Shown here: one piece after another, positions 11,319-22,023 of the stretch | Numbering within the stretch: the first letter of the stretch is position 1 | How the letters are laid out: each line of letters opens with the position of its first letter | Source of the DNA: Candolleomyces eurysporus | Lineage: Eukaryota > Basidiomycota > Agaricomycetes > Agaricales > Psathyrellaceae | Assembly (NCBI GenBank): GCA_027579435.1 | Contig: JANBPK010000820.1 | Location: forward strand, 48,253-112,252 | Direction: 5' to 3' | Length of the DNA: 64,000 bases | Position numbers and translations under genes: made by a program | The notes under the pieces: generated by a model | Seen by the model: the letters and a program-made list of their open reading frames with translations, nothing else | What the model was told of the DNA's origin: nothing | Database searches by the model: none

Positions 11319-11715
11319 ACGGNCTTCTCGTACAATGGTTGTTACACGTAGATAGCGAATAACGTGTTCGCGGTCGGAAAGAATTCGAAGGTGTCCATTA
11401 NACGGGCGGAAGCTACGATTTACGAATTCAACTTCTTTGGGAAGCTTAATGACTGACTCCCGTTCTCATTTGCCCGATATGAACGNCGCANCNTNGAGTA
11501 ATATAGTTGTCTGTTCGAGGTTCTCGAAGNGGTGAANTTGAACGTGGTGGTGTTTGTTTGTCCTCTGGATCCACCTACAAAGTGTGAAGGCCGCTGCTTN
11601 GATCGTTTCTCGTNACCTCGTTTTCGATTCCCCCAAGTTCGTCCCCACCCACCTCTCTCTTTTTTTTTTCTCGTTGAAGCCCCGAGGAGTCCACCGAGCG
11701 CACTTACTANGAGTC
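11319..11715. other. Intergenic, M35-like 3' flank and lectin 2 promoter
   Basis: About 400 bp with several N. No gene was recognised. A T-rich run at about 11660-11671 precedes the lectin 2 ATG by about 45 bp, a usual layout for highly expressed fungal genes. Confidence 0.35.
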
Positions 11716-12455
11716 ATGTCGGAGAAAGTTCAAACAGGGAGAACTTTTGTCATTCAGAATATCAGATCGGGCACCGTCNTAAATTTGTCCAGGGTAGATA
11801 ACCGGTCCAGTACGTTTTCGTTCGCCTCTGTCTCGCCGCTCGTCGATGGCTGACCCGAGTACTTCCCGCCATGCAGTTATAGGCGCCCTCTTGGACAACA
11901 GCGCTAATCAGAAAGTCCGTTATGCTGAGTAGCGCCTCTGCATCGCTACTACTATGAATTACAATGTTCTTCGCTTACTGACTCTGTATGATCGATATCC
12001 AGTGGACCGTTTACTGGACGGGCTCGGGCTGGAATTTGCGCTCCTCGACTGGTGTGTACCTCAGCCTCGCCGGAACTCCCGCGAACGGAACGAGACTTGT
12101 GGCTTCTGCCACTCCGTTTGAATGGCATATCTGGCACGACGAGATTTACCCGGGCGTTTATAGGTAAGTGCACATCTCATCTTAATTCCAGCTTTTTTTT
12201 TTGGAACTAAAGACGCTCATGGTNCGTGNTATACGCAGGGTATTCGCGCCTCGCACGAGCTTCAATTTGGATTTGTGGAACTATGGTGATCAAACCCCGG
12301 GAACGGCCGTTACCCTGTGGACGAAATGGAATGGTGCTCATCAGNTGTGGGACTTCGTTCTAGGTGGGTTTTTTCCATCTGGGTGGGCATATGTGAGGTA
12401 TTCGCGCGGTTGGGCTGACCATTTGATCTTCCTTCAATCAACATGCACAGCTTGA
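11716..12455 (+). CDS. Ricin-B-type beta-trefoil lectin (lectin 2)
   Basis: Second small beta-trefoil lectin without a signal peptide. ATG 11716-11718 begins MSEKVQTGRTFVIQNIRSG. Introns with donors gtacgt (about 11810) and gtccgt (about 11914) join IIGALLDNSANQK to WTVYWTGSGWNLRS, rebuilding the QxW core. Then VYLSLAGTPANGTR, FEWHIWHDE, VFAPRTSFNLDLWNYGD and WTKWNGAHQxWDFVL follow in the same order as lectin 1. A final intron (donor gtgggt) would end the protein WDFVLA with TGA 12453-12455, mirroring lectin 1. Product about 145 residues, probably cytosolic and glycan-binding, with a defence role known for this fold in mushrooms. No toxin domain is attached. It lies between an M35-like gene and a DUF6593 gene, but shared regulation cannot be shown. 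Confidence 0.82.
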
Positions 12456-12579
12456 TCGGCGACTTGAGCATAGCCCGATCAGAACTCAGTAGATACTTCA
12501 AGTAGAGTCCTCATGCACGTAGTCCCTGCTCGTATTTAGCCAGTGCTGTTGAAGGAAGAAACTTTTTCCCTGTTTGCTG

Positions 12580-12587
12580 NNNNNNNN
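12580..12587. other. Assembly gap (run of N)
   Basis: Eight consecutive N mark a small sequence gap or unresolved bases in the intergenic region between lectin 2 and the DUF6593 gene. The flanking 12600-12800 is AT-rich, with a near-repeat of about 100 bp: GTCCGTTGGCCGTGTACGTAAG and GTCCGTCGACTGTACGCCTAAG-like segments, each followed by ACA-AGCTCTACA-TTAA. Confidence 0.8.
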
Positions 12588-12619
12588 ATCCATGGTTCAT
12601 ATGAATAAATATTAGAATT

Positions 12620-12815
12620 AAGGCTATGTTCATAGTAGTCTCGTTCACAATACATAACTATAGGTCCGTTGGCCGTGTACGTAAGGTATGTACGACACAA
12701 GCTCTACAATTAAATTACTGTCCNTTCNCAATACATANAAGAAAAGGTCCGTCGACTGTACGCCTAAGATNAGTCCAACATAAGCTCTACACTTNAATTA
12801 TATTCCTTTACCGTA
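12620..12815. repeat. Imperfect direct repeat, about 85 bp, two copies
   Basis: Two adjacent copies share the order CAATACATA - GGTCCGT - TGTACG - TAAG - ACA(C/T)AAGCTCTACA - TTAAATTA. One runs about 12648-12717, the other about 12728-12800. No coding potential was seen. The function is unknown; it could be part of the 3' region of either neighbouring gene. Confidence 0.5.
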
Positions 12816-12844
12816 AAATTAGTACCGCTGATCCGCGAATACAT

Positions 12845-13552
12845 CTAATCCAGGGTCCTCCCCGACAGAAGCAGTGCAGACGAGAAGACGATGACCTCGA
12901 GTAACCCCTGCTGTGTAGCGANTGGGGAGACATTCAACATGACTGTCCCGGCGTCTTCACGACTCGCNATAGCCATGAGCTCGGGAGGNTTGAACGATGC
13001 GTCGAAGAAGTACATCTGGGGTTCTCCTGGATTCCTGACCCACTGGTAAGATCGGCCTCGGACGTTCAGAACGACGGTGCTGGCGGANCGAATTTGGAGT
13101 ATAGTTGAGGTTAGCTGGCGTTGGAACACATTCGCCAATTGGGCNACTGGGTGCCGGAACCATTCGATAAGAGAAATTTGGCCGACCTGAGGGTTTGAGC
13201 TCGTGATCGACGTCATCGTCGAGGCGGGCTGGGGACCACCGATGGCGGGATTGCCATATCCCTGCGTCGTCGTTGAGATGAAGAAATATGANTGGCTATG
13301 GGCGTCGACGACAACGCTGTTGAGTGTATCTACGGGGGCCATAGGGACAAAGGCAGCCGCAGGATGCACGAAGCGGTATGTATGAAAAGAGGGACGTTGC
13401 CCGGTTATTTGCTGCCCNTTGAGCGGTCGCGAATCCTGCAGNGCGTGAATAGGAAGGTTAGCGTAAAACCTGNTCTCNNTGGAGCNGACGGATGCTNGAT
13501 TCTGGTTGTTATTCCAGCCTCCTAGAGCGAACGGGTTGGTTCCGTAAGACAT
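12845..13552 (-). CDS. DUF6593 family protein
   Basis: Single-exon gene, ATG 13550-13552 (MSYGTNPFALGGWNN), stop at 12845-12847, about 235 residues. The C-terminal 110 residues match the basidiomycete DUF6593 pattern: ISLIEWFRHP, then STVVLNVRGRSYQWV, MYFFDAS, and a closing GTVMLNVSP ... GLLEVIVFSSALLLSGRTLD. The N-terminal half is Pro/Gln/Asn-rich and probably disordered. The biochemical role of this family is unknown; the family is strongly expanded in mushrooms. A TATA-like GGATAAAAGG lies about 110 bp upstream on the minus strand (13659-13668). Several N lie in codons but do not break the frame. Confidence 0.85.
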   Translation of the reverse strand: MSYGTNPFALGGWNNNQNXASVXSXEXRFYANLPIHXLQDSRPLXGQQITGQRPSFHTYRFVHPAAAFVPMAPVDTLNSVVVDAHSXSYFFISTTTQGYGNPAIGGPQPASTMTSITSSNPQVGQISLIEWFRHPXAQLANVFQRQLTSTILQIXSASTVVLNVRGRSYQWVRNPGEPQMYFFDASFXPPELMAXASREDAGTVMLNVSPXATQQGLLEVIVFSSALLLSGRTLD

Positions 13553-14989
13553 TGAAAAAACNGGTATGCGAGGTATNCGAGTCGAAAGTTGTGCTCTGTT
13601 GTATGGGAGGAGCAGGTCCTTGGGGGNGTTCTGTTTTTTCTGNCTCCTAATTTCTGAACCTTTTATCCAGTGGACAAATCCCACTTTGAAACTCCAGTAA
13701 ATAAAATTCGAGTCAGTCAGATAATACATAATGTAGATCCGCCGTAATTTTTGTCTTCCCGGCACTATCCCCACANGCACTTAGCCCCGAANGTTCTGGT
13801 GTTCCACATAACCCACAAAAGTCTCTGAGTGAGTTATGAGGAATCGCGCTGTAAACGCGTCCGTNCGGCTCATGTTGGGACAGATCNACACCAAAAGGGG
13901 AAACNATATGTCACTATNATNTGTCTCATGTTCGCGCCGCTATTCCAAGCTCATATCTGTCTNGAAACGCAGTCATGAGCGCATACAGCCCACGGAATCC
14001 AACGTTGAGGTCTAGTACAAGCAATCTAGAGCTTATGCTACTGCGATTATCTTTCAAAAATACTGTAATCGAGTTCAATTGGCGAATTGATGGCGTATGG
14101 CTGTGGCTAGTCACTGCTTTNCCGCCNAACGGGGCAGCAGTAATGTGGCGAAATGACAGAGAAGAAACGAATCCAAACAAATTCCAGTGCCNAACTCGGG
14201 CCTCAAGGCTNAATCAAGACAGATTTGAATTCAAGGTGCACACCATAGAGTGCCTCATGGTGATCCACATCTCAAAAGAATTCCGTTGTAGCAGGGACAC
14301 CGCGGCGGGACACGAGTAGCCTTAACAGCCCTCGACGCGTTAGGAAATGTCATCATGAATGAGAAGGAGTCATGCAGACGAAGCTCTGTGTTTGTGTTTT
14401 CAAAGTATTATCGAACTTGGTGATTAAAGTGGACCTGAGACATGGTTGTGGGCTGTAGAACCTCCGGGTAGAGAGATGACACTCTCAAAGTAACAACTGA
14501 AACACAGGAGATTAGATGTGAAGGAGCTAGCAGGCTCTCCTGCCTTTTCTCAAATGATATGCACGATCACATACCGGGTCAAAGTGTAATCGTTCCAACT
14601 TGACAGAAATATCTCGGAAATATCAGATCAAGGGAGGGTTGCCTCTGGCGTGGAGATGACCCTTGTGGAACCTTCGAGTAAGTCCTACGTATGTCCATCG
14701 GCTCAGTGGTGTGTAGAGGCTCTGGTCGGAACTGGAGAGGAGTTTCGTTCAGATCTAAGTTGCTCCTGTCGGCAGCGCCCTCGATCCGATANAAGGGGGC
14801 CATTCTTTTGGTCAATGGTTCCGCTAGCGATCATATCGTTAAAGTGGCATTTCAAGCAAGGNCATTTCGTAAGTNTACTCTGTTTTCATCTCTTTTAACA
14901 ANGAACTNTTTCNAAAGCTCCAAGTATTACATGAATTGAGTAATTAACTGAAANGATAGGTGTGCTGAGCTGTATGAAAATGGCANCTN
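13553..14989. other. Intergenic region, no recognised gene
   Basis: About 1.4 kb. The first 150 bp form the DUF6593 promoter. Open frames at plus 13975-14319, minus 13926-14180 and the overlapping frames at 14579-14939 contain many N, lack known domains and do not join into a plausible spliced gene. A small or diverged gene here cannot be excluded. Confidence 0.4.
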
Positions 14990-15718
14990 TTAANGTCGAT
15001 GAGCCGTAAATTGTTTGAGATAATTATGCAAGGATACGACTGGGGCCTCCACAAACATCCTTCCCAATCGCTGGATCTCTTCCACTGACATATTATCACT
15101 AGCCTTCTTCGCCAGGGGGATATCAACCACCACTCTTCCATCGCTAGTATACTTTTCCTGGTATGCAGACCCCCGCGGTACCGTAAAGGTTGCGCCGGCT
15201 AATTGCGGTCCAGCACTTTGTCTCTGACCGACATGATCGTCAATCGCCTTGTGAACAGCCTGCAAACGCTCCTCGTTGCTACTCAGACCCAAAAGCCCCA
15301 TCTGCTGGAGTATGACGCCCGCATCCGCAAGGAGTTGCTCCTGGAGCTTGACGTGACAGCTGCGTTCATCGGCGAGCTCCTGGATCGCAAGCAGGAGTAG
15401 ACCAAGACGATAGTCGCGAGCCTGGATATCAAGGAGATTGATTTTGGCGTTATAGGCCGTCCTCTCGTATTGTTCGTAAAGCGGGTGAGTGGTAGCTACG
15501 GGGATCTGGGCGCTTCCTACAAGGCTTTCTTTGGCGCTCGATACGTTCGCAACCGCGGTGTCGCCGGCGATGACTCCTCCGGTTGCCAGGGTGGCTGCAT
15601 TTTCAAAGTGGGAAGGTCTACGGATAGGGGCGTGCTGTAGAGCGGCGGCTGAGAGCTTCACGGGCGGTATGTTCTGGCTCCAGGTGGTATACTTCGAAGA
15701 GTCGTCCATGGTTGGCAA
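14990..15718 (-). CDS. Hypothetical protein, helical, about 242 residues
   Basis: Single open frame from ATG 15718 (MPTMDDSSKYTTWSQNIPPV) to TAA 14990-14992. No family recognised. The middle, residues about 85-170, looks strongly alpha-helical (YEQYERTAYNAKINLLDIQ, LLLLAIQELADERSCHVKLQ, ADAGVILQQMGLLGLSSNEERLQAVHKAIDD), while the C-terminus has IPLAKKASDNMSVEEIQRLGRMFVEAP. There is no signal peptide and no clear membrane segment. The frame is long, uninterrupted, and the opposite strand frames are shorter, which supports coding. A second in-frame Met (MDDSS) three codons on is an equally good start. Function unknown. Confidence 0.6.
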   Translation of the reverse strand: MPTMDDSSKYTTWSQNIPPVKLSAAALQHAPIRRPSHFENAATLATGGVIAGDTAVANVSSAKESLVGSAQIPVATTHPLYEQYERTAYNAKINLLDIQARDYRLGLLLLAIQELADERSCHVKLQEQLLADAGVILQQMGLLGLSSNEERLQAVHKAIDDHVGQRQSAGPQLAGATFTVPRGSAYQEKYTSDGRVVVDIPLAKKASDNMSVEEIQRLGRMFVEAPVVSLHNYLKQFTAHRX

Positions 15719-16224
15719 GGGAGGTGAAGGATGGCACAGTTTTCTAGCGCTGGAGGTGGGAGGTGGAGAGTTCAGGTAAATTTATTGGTGGCGTCAAGGG
15801 CTTAAATACCCATCGGTGGCCAGCTTCTGGTCACAATGAACGTCCTGTTGCTCGGCTGCTGCTGCTGCCATTACATCATCCATTCTTTGGGCAAAGTCGT
15901 GTGGCAGCCATAGCGCTACAATGGCCAATGTCTTAATACAAAGGATCTCCCACTCGAACAACCATTTGTGATAGGCAGTTAGCTACTGAAACCTTTGCCA
16001 GCAACCGTTTATGGAGGATCGACAATGACCCATTGTCCGACGCTGAACTGTGATAGCACGACGCCTCCAGCTGGTGGCTTAATACGTAAATGGATGGCTT
16101 TGAGACACTTGATTGTTCGAGGACAATGAAGCATCGAACAACCCGTTTCATTTCTCGTTGTGTGATGTACATACCGACTCCCCTCTCACGCAGGATAACA
16201 GCATNAGTTGTCGATTNAACTCNG
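15719..16224. other. Intergenic, about 500 bp
   Basis: Upstream region of the hypothetical protein gene and downstream flank of prefoldin subunit 5. A short CTG-rich tract (GCTGCTGCTGC near 15860) is visible. No further gene was recognised. Confidence 0.4.
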
Positions 16225-16983
16225 TTATCCTTTNACCTTACTCCCGGGGCCCTTTCCCGACGGAGTAGCGTTGATCTGTGCCTGCACCTTCGCCTGGAGC
16301 ACCTGTACGAGCATGTTGACATTCTCTCGCTTTTTCGAGATGGTCTCTTCTAGCTTGTCAAGATTGCTTTGGATGTAGGAGACCTTTTGAGAATAGTACT
16401 TCGTTGCTTGGTCGTGTGACTGGGTGATAGACACGGATGGAAGGAGAGGGNAAACCGCTTCGTGATTAGAGGCTGATCTCGGANAAGGGGGGCTGAGCAC
16501 ACCTTNTTGACATAGTATCCTGTCCCGACGTCAATGATGACATGATCGGGGTTCACAAGCTTTCCAGGAAGGTATAAGGAGTTGGTGAGTGGCACAAGGA
16601 GACTTTTGTCTATCGAATTGTTTCCAGTCAGCGATCNACCAGGCNTGAATATTCGAGCAGACCTTTGTTCTCCTTCACGCTGAGTTCCTTGACGTTGTCT
16701 ATGCATTGCTTGAACTTGTTCTGGGCTTGNTTCAGCTGCGCAAATGAGTTGGTGAGATGGTTCAGTTCCTATATTCCACCAGACGCGGCCATCGTGCACC
16801 AGTTTCCAATGAATCATGTAGCCATTCAGCCGAAAACAGCCAAAACGATCAGCCCATAAACGACACAAAGGATCGGTGGCAACTCGCCTCTTCCAGTTGT
16901 TTTTTCACATCGCTGAGCTGTGGGATGTCCAAGTCTGCGATATTGATTGTCGTCGGGCCCTGTGGCGGCGATGGCTGCGACAT
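16225..16983 (-). CDS. Prefoldin subunit 5 (alpha type)
   Basis: Subunit of the hexameric prefoldin co-chaperone that captures nascent actin and tubulin and hands them to the CCT chaperonin. ATG 16981-16983 ([21 protein letters not shown]), stop TAA 16225-16227, about 165 residues, usual for the family. The first coiled-coil strand runs from [22 protein letters not shown] to [10 protein letters not shown]. The hairpin core has [33 protein letters not shown], and the second coiled coil is [21 protein letters not shown]. Four exons; the first intron (16769-16887) has a GC donor, needed to rejoin LEE to ELNHL. Divergent from the DENND11-like gene with about 320 bp between the two starts. Confidence 0.93.
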
Positions 16984-17066
16984 CTGAACAGGATAGATTG
17001 GGAGACAGAGGAGAGAGGCGAGCTCAGTGTCAAGCGGCGCTCAAAACCTTAACCCCATATGAGTAG

Positions 17067-17082
17067 CCCTAACCCTAACCCT
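17067..17082. promoter_or_regulatory. Telomere-like CCCTAA repeats in a divergent promoter
   Basis: CCCTAACCCTAACCCT sits between the prefoldin 5 start (16983, minus) and the DENND11-like start (17301, plus). Related pieces (CCTTAACCCC at 17047-17056, TTAAACTTTAACCCCC around 17148-17163) flank it. In yeasts such TTAGGG/CCCTAA elements bind Myb-type general regulators such as Tbf1; a similar role here is inferred. Confidence 0.45.
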
Positions 17083-17300
17083 CACAGCACAGCACCACCG
17101 CCGTCGGGGCCGGACGAACTTGAAAGGTTAAACTTTAACCCCCACGACGCCCTGCCAACCGTCGAGCTCGCCACACCCTGCAATCGAGGGGAGCCCTGAA
17201 CACCATCTTTCCTCACAAACTCTCTGCTACGACACATCACGACCGTTCACGACGAACATTTACGACTTTTCAACGACCAGCGGCCCAGCGAGCAGAGCAC

Positions 17301-20072
17301 GATGACCAACACACCTTCAGGCTTCAACCCGCCTGAAGATATCGGTCAGTCTCGGATTTTCTGAAATTTGGAAAGATATTGAGCCTCGGGACGACCCACA
17401 GTCGCGATCTTCCATGCATCATTTCACCCAACCAGAGGGAACGTCCTTGACTGGTATTTTTCTGCGGACGAGAGTGCGTTTACATGAACAAGCTTTGGTC
17501 CACGAGGCTAACTAACGGCTCGGATAACTCTTTCAGACATTGATGTTGAGAACCTGGGACTCGAATATAGCGCACTTCCCAGCGGACTGCATCAGATTGA
17601 CGAGGATGTCGTGTGCGTCCCAATGCCAACTATCGTTGTTATTTCACTCAACCCGGTATAGATATTTTACGACCCCCGCAAAATTCAAGACAGAAACTTC
17701 AACACCTCAAACAACCGACTTTCACGCGCTAGCAGTCTTCCGGCGACGACGCACCCCGCACCCCCTCTACCGAGGGTTCTTACTCGGCTCGCTGGGTATC
17801 CTCGTGCGGCCACCTCACCCTCGCCCATGGAGACACCTACAAGACCTGAGGCCCGTTGCAGAAAGGTGCTACAGCCGACCAGGGAGCGAACCCAGCTCGG
17901 ATGCTGACGGGAAGCTCATCGACATCGACTCACCAGGAGTAGAAGAATGGTTCGAACCCGCCAAAGAGTTTTTCGAAGCGCGAAAACTCAAGGGTAGCGT
18001 TGACGAGCGCTTAGTGAACTGGAAAGACGACTTGCACAACCAAGTCCGATTCTGGTTAAGCAGGGCCTCCGCTACACCTCCACCGACACTCAACTACGTA
18101 TCCCCAACGCTCTTCCTCCCGTCCTTGCTTACGCTGCTTGGACCGGACTCTCTCACGCTTTACCGACACCTCCTCACCCGGAAGCGTATCCTGTTCTACA
18201 CAAAACCACCAGTGGAATACGCCTGTGCATTGTGCTATGCTGCGGTGGACATGGTCAAGGGGATCCAGCAGCAAGAATGGGTGTACGAGGGATACAAGGA
18301 CGACGAAGCGGAGGATTTGAAGATGTCAATCCTATCCAAGAACGCCGAACCAGCTCGTGTATTAGGGATGGTCACCCTACATGACTTGTTGTCCACGAAA
18401 CTCGAGGACAGTGAGACCGGCCAGGGCTGGATAGCCTGTACGACGGACGCCTTGTTCCTCGAGAAGCCCTCGTACTACGATCTCCTCATCGACCTGACGT
18501 CGGTCGGCGTTTCGTCGAGTTCGACCACCGCGTTCACCACGAAGTCATCTTCCCCTCCATCTGCGGGCCCATCATCGACATCCTCTACCGCCGGTCGCCC
18601 GAGACCATTGATGTACGTTTCGGTTCCGAAACAACGCATTGGCGTCCCTCTGCCTGCGAAGAAAGGCAAAGGCAAGCAACACAAACCCGATTATAAGCGC
18701 CTGCAGACTCGTTGGGCATGGAGTGACGCTCGGTTATGGGGAGACTTGGACAAGGTGTTGAAGATTCCAGCAGTCGCTTCTACCCCGACACAAGAAGCTC
18801 CGGCATCCAGTTCGAGTTCCTCTGCCGCGGCGGAAGACACAGGCGCCAGCAACAACGATTCGACAGCAACAGCCACTACCACCACAAAACCTGCCAACGG
18901 AGCTCAACAATGGATCGCAGAAGTCTGGCAGCTATATGAAGACGTTTGCTTAGTCTGCGCAGGAGCGTGGATGGGCACACTCCGGAACCGGAACNGGGGG
19001 TTACGACTCTGCGCTCGATTCCGCCGATGACATCGACATCGACCTCTCCAACACCAACTCCGATGACAACAACAACCCCAATAACCTCAATCCCAGCTCG
19101 AACAGCGGGAGCCCTCCTGTTGCCATTCGTGGACTCACCCTCAAGCGATCATTCTCCACTCCCAACCCAGGCGCTCGCGGTGGTGCAGGGAGACGAGGGG
19201 GGAGGTATAATTCGATTACCATGCCTTCTGTCCGGTCCTCGTCTGGTTTCAGTAGGAAGAAGGGTGCTACGACGGCTGGGAAACATCCCAGGAGTGTTAG
19301 CAGTGGCGGAGCAGCAGCTTGTGACCATGAACACCCTGAACACGATTTTACGCTTGTCCCCCCGCCTACGCTCGATACAAGGGAAGGGCTTGACATCCTT
19401 CTGCATACGAGCGATAATAGTGGGAAGGGGACTGGGAATCTGAATTTGGCGGATGCGTTGAGTAAGACGGAGGGTGTGCTTGACGTGTTGGACTCGTATG
19501 CGGCTTGGGCTGTCGGTGTGCTAAGAGGGAAGGTTGGGGAGGTCGTGAGAGAGGGGAAGGGTAAATCTGTTGAGGAGGAAGAGGGGGTTGACGGGGAAGC
19601 GTCTTCAGAATCTGACGCGGACGTGGAAGGGGCGCGCGCGAACGCGGGACAAGAACCGGAGGAAGGAAATATCAGGACATCTGCCATCGAGCTAACACCT
19701 TCTGGTGGCATCGGCTTCACCAGGCGGTCTACACCTCCCCCTCCTGCCACATCGTCATCTATACTGCCGTTTGGCAAGAAGAAAAGTAAAAGCAAGAAGT
19801 CGAAGAAGATGACGCTTACGATGTACCCGCGCGACCTGCTCTCCCTCGACTTGAACCCACTAAGTGGATCTGATGTCAAGTATTTGGAAGGGGTCGTCGG
19901 CGAATACGCTTCCCGAGTTGTCGTTTCTTCCTCTGGCACAGGAGCCAAAGCACCGGCAGCGAGTGAACAGCAAGAATCTAGCTCAAGTGGGCAAGCGGCG
20001 CAGGAAGTACGTGTGAAGCTGGTTGTAAAACGCGGGTGGAGAGATCTAGTTGGGGTTGTGTTCGGGTTGTAG
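17301..20072 (+). CDS. DENND11/LCHN-like DENN protein (DUF4484 type)
   Basis: Predicted DENN-module protein of the DENND11/LCHN group, related to Rab-regulating factors of membrane traffic. ATG 17301-17303 (MTNTPSGFNPPEDI); introns after ATCG, after GACGAGA and after GATGTCGT rejoin GNVLDWYFSADE, NIDVENLGLEYSALPSGLH and VVYFTTPAK. Family blocks follow: HALAVFRRRRT, RGFLLGSLGILVRPPHPRPWRH, LGPDSLTLYRHLLTRKRILFYTKPPVE, GMVTLHDL, WIACTTDALFLEKPSYYDLLIDL, RWAWSDARLWGDL and WQLYEDVCLVCAGAWMG. The final domain ends KRGWRDLVGVVFGL with TAG 20070-20072. The frame slips at an N before a G5 run (18995); both sides are clearly one protein, so this is probably a sequencing gap. The region after 19000 is acidic and Ser-rich. 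Its 3' third is copied downstream in three decayed fragments. Confidence 0.82.
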
Positions 20073-20482
20073 AGAGTTGCCTTTGCTAGAGAGGATATAC
20101 CTCTCGAGGATAACCCACATGACGTTAGTATTTATGTTCCGCATTCCTATCATTTGGGCACCGGCTACCACTCTATGACTACGCTTTATGGATTGCTTGT
20201 TACTATAGATGAATGATACCCTGAACGCATCCTACCTATCTCCGTTCCGACCTTCGGGTGGCACGAAATCCTAACAACCCAGTCCCTTCCAAGTTCTGGC
20301 ACACTGTGTCAGTGTCTGGTCAGTATCATGTCTCTTCAACGTTCCGTGCCCTGTATCGTGGGCCGATCGTTCAAAATATAGGTTCAATGGTCTAGTTAAC
20401 TTGGTCATGGTTTCTGTCTAACAGCCAGGCGCTCGGTCACAGAAGTGCATCCTGATCACGTCTCTTCTTATGCAACGTTGAA

Positions 20483-20815
20483 ACAATCCCGGGTTCAACC
20501 TGGTACAACGATGTGCAAGAGTCCGTTGCCCATATCGAGGTACTGGACTTCCTAAAAGAGAGATTTTATCTCGATTCTGCACCAAAAGACAGGTCACCAC
20601 GAAAATGCAAGTGCGATTCAAGCATTCCTTCACACACAAATTCGAAGGATCACCATCAAAAAATCCACGAACCACAAGGGAGCTCAGGTTGATGTGCTGT
20701 GGCAAAACGAGAGGGAAATGTTTCAACCCAGACTCGAACTGGAGACCTTCTAGGAACACACGCCCGGTCGCATACAGATATTTTTCAAGTGGGACGGGAA
20801 ACACGGCCAACTAGC
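20483..20815 (+). repeat. Conserved non-coding block, copy R1
   Basis: First of four related blocks, each lying between a DENND11 3' end and a type I BTB gene. Shared landmarks are GTTCAACC, GTCC/GCCCATATC, AAGGCACTAGACTTCC-like, TTCAAGCATTCCTTCACACAC, CACGAA-AAGG and AGCTCA with CAAAA-GAG. All copies have stops in every frame, so this looks untranslated or a long-dead exon. Confidence 0.6.
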
Positions 20816-20984
20816 CCATTGATCATGAGTCGACAACGATTGAGCGCGAGGGGACCTTAGGGAATCGAGGACTCTAGTTACTCACTCAAGTCCCGGACGT
20901 GATCCCATTATTTGACATGATAAACTGTATTATTCGTGCTCAAGCAGCCTTGGTAATGGTACACGTAATAATGAGTGGTGTCCA

Positions 20985-22023
20985 TCATGCGTTTCGCACC
21001 TCCGCATCTTTAAGCTCTTCATCAAATACCTCCAGGACCTTCTGAGTCGCCACTTCTGTTGATACTTCCGTCGGAAAAGTCATTGAAAATGGAATGGCAA
21101 TATGAGCCATGGTGCCGCCACTGGAAAAATCACCCGGCCGATGGCTACAGTTCGGACAGGAAGAAGTGAGACTGGTTAAGGCCCAGTGACCCCCGTAAGT
21201 ATCGCAGCGATGACAAAAGGTATTCTTGAAATCGAGGCCGAGGGGTTTCTCCGTGGCCTGGACGTGCGTCCATACAATGCGAAACGCAGTTTCCCAGCCC
21301 AGTGCACTGATGTCTTGGAGTGATGTACTTCTCAGGTCCGATACCAGGGCAGTATATCCTTCTTTCAACCAGGAAGGTACTCCATGAGCTTTTCCCAATG
21401 AGATCTTCTCCACGGACGTCAATTGACAAGAACTGAGCTGATCAATTGCTAGAGCGGCGACCTAGGGTCCACATCTGTCAAAACATTGACAGCACTAGGC
21501 GTACAGTCCTTAATGGACAAACCTCAGGCATATCCCACATTCTTGACAGCTTCAAGACGCCGATCCACTGCTCTTTTGAGAGTTTTGGGGTCCCCAAACG
21601 GCTAATTGATTTTTGTAACAAGGACACAAGGAATTAGTCCCATATCGTCGACGATCCGACAGAAAGCGAGCTTACATAGGATAAATGACCTCAAGGAGAC
21701 TTTCAAATTCTGGGACGGTACACCCAACAAGTTTGATTGGATTTTCGTCAGTTGCACCCTCTTGTTCGAGGAGCTCTCCTTGCGGGAGTGCGAACATGTC
21801 GCGAAAAACAGATCGAGAATACTGTTCCAATCCTTGTTTGACGACGCGGTGCAGCGTATCCTCCACCTGATACACGGTGAGAGAGGAAACAGGTAATCGA
21901 AGGCTATAGACTCGCCTGAAATACGACAAATTCGTGGTAAAACTTTCCACTTTTCGAAGGTCTAGAGTCGCTACTAGACACTCCTGTTCTACTCATGCCT
22001 GCGGACTCCAAAGAGCTGGACAT
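20985..22023 (-). CDS. BTB/POZ protein A (type I) with CxxC-CxxC C-terminus
   Basis: About 284 residues, four exons. ATG 22021-22023 (MSSSLESAGMSRTG), stop 20985. The BTB fold begins FYHEFVVFQ, continues VEDTLHRVVKQGLEQYSRSVFRDMFALPQ and GCTVPEFESLLEVIYP, then LSKEQWIGVLKLSRMWDMPEVAALAIDQL. A C-terminal region has LGKAHGVPSWLKEGYTALV, ETAFRIVW and a CHRC-x15-CPNC motif that could bind zinc, ending EVFDEELKDAEVRNA. The first intron (starting at 21915) has a GC donor after CAG. BTB domains mediate dimerisation or Cullin-3 binding; the partner here is unknown. The intact frame and conserved blocks argue that it is functional. First member of the tandem array. Confidence 0.85.

Noticed and set aside
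17067..17082. Chromosome end or telomere
   Set aside because: Only two full CCCTAA units, inside a gene-rich region with coding genes on both sides.
20470..20500. tRNA T-arm-like CCCGGGTTCAACCTGG
   Set aside because: No matching acceptor, D or anticodon stems nearby; the copies in the other units have lost it.
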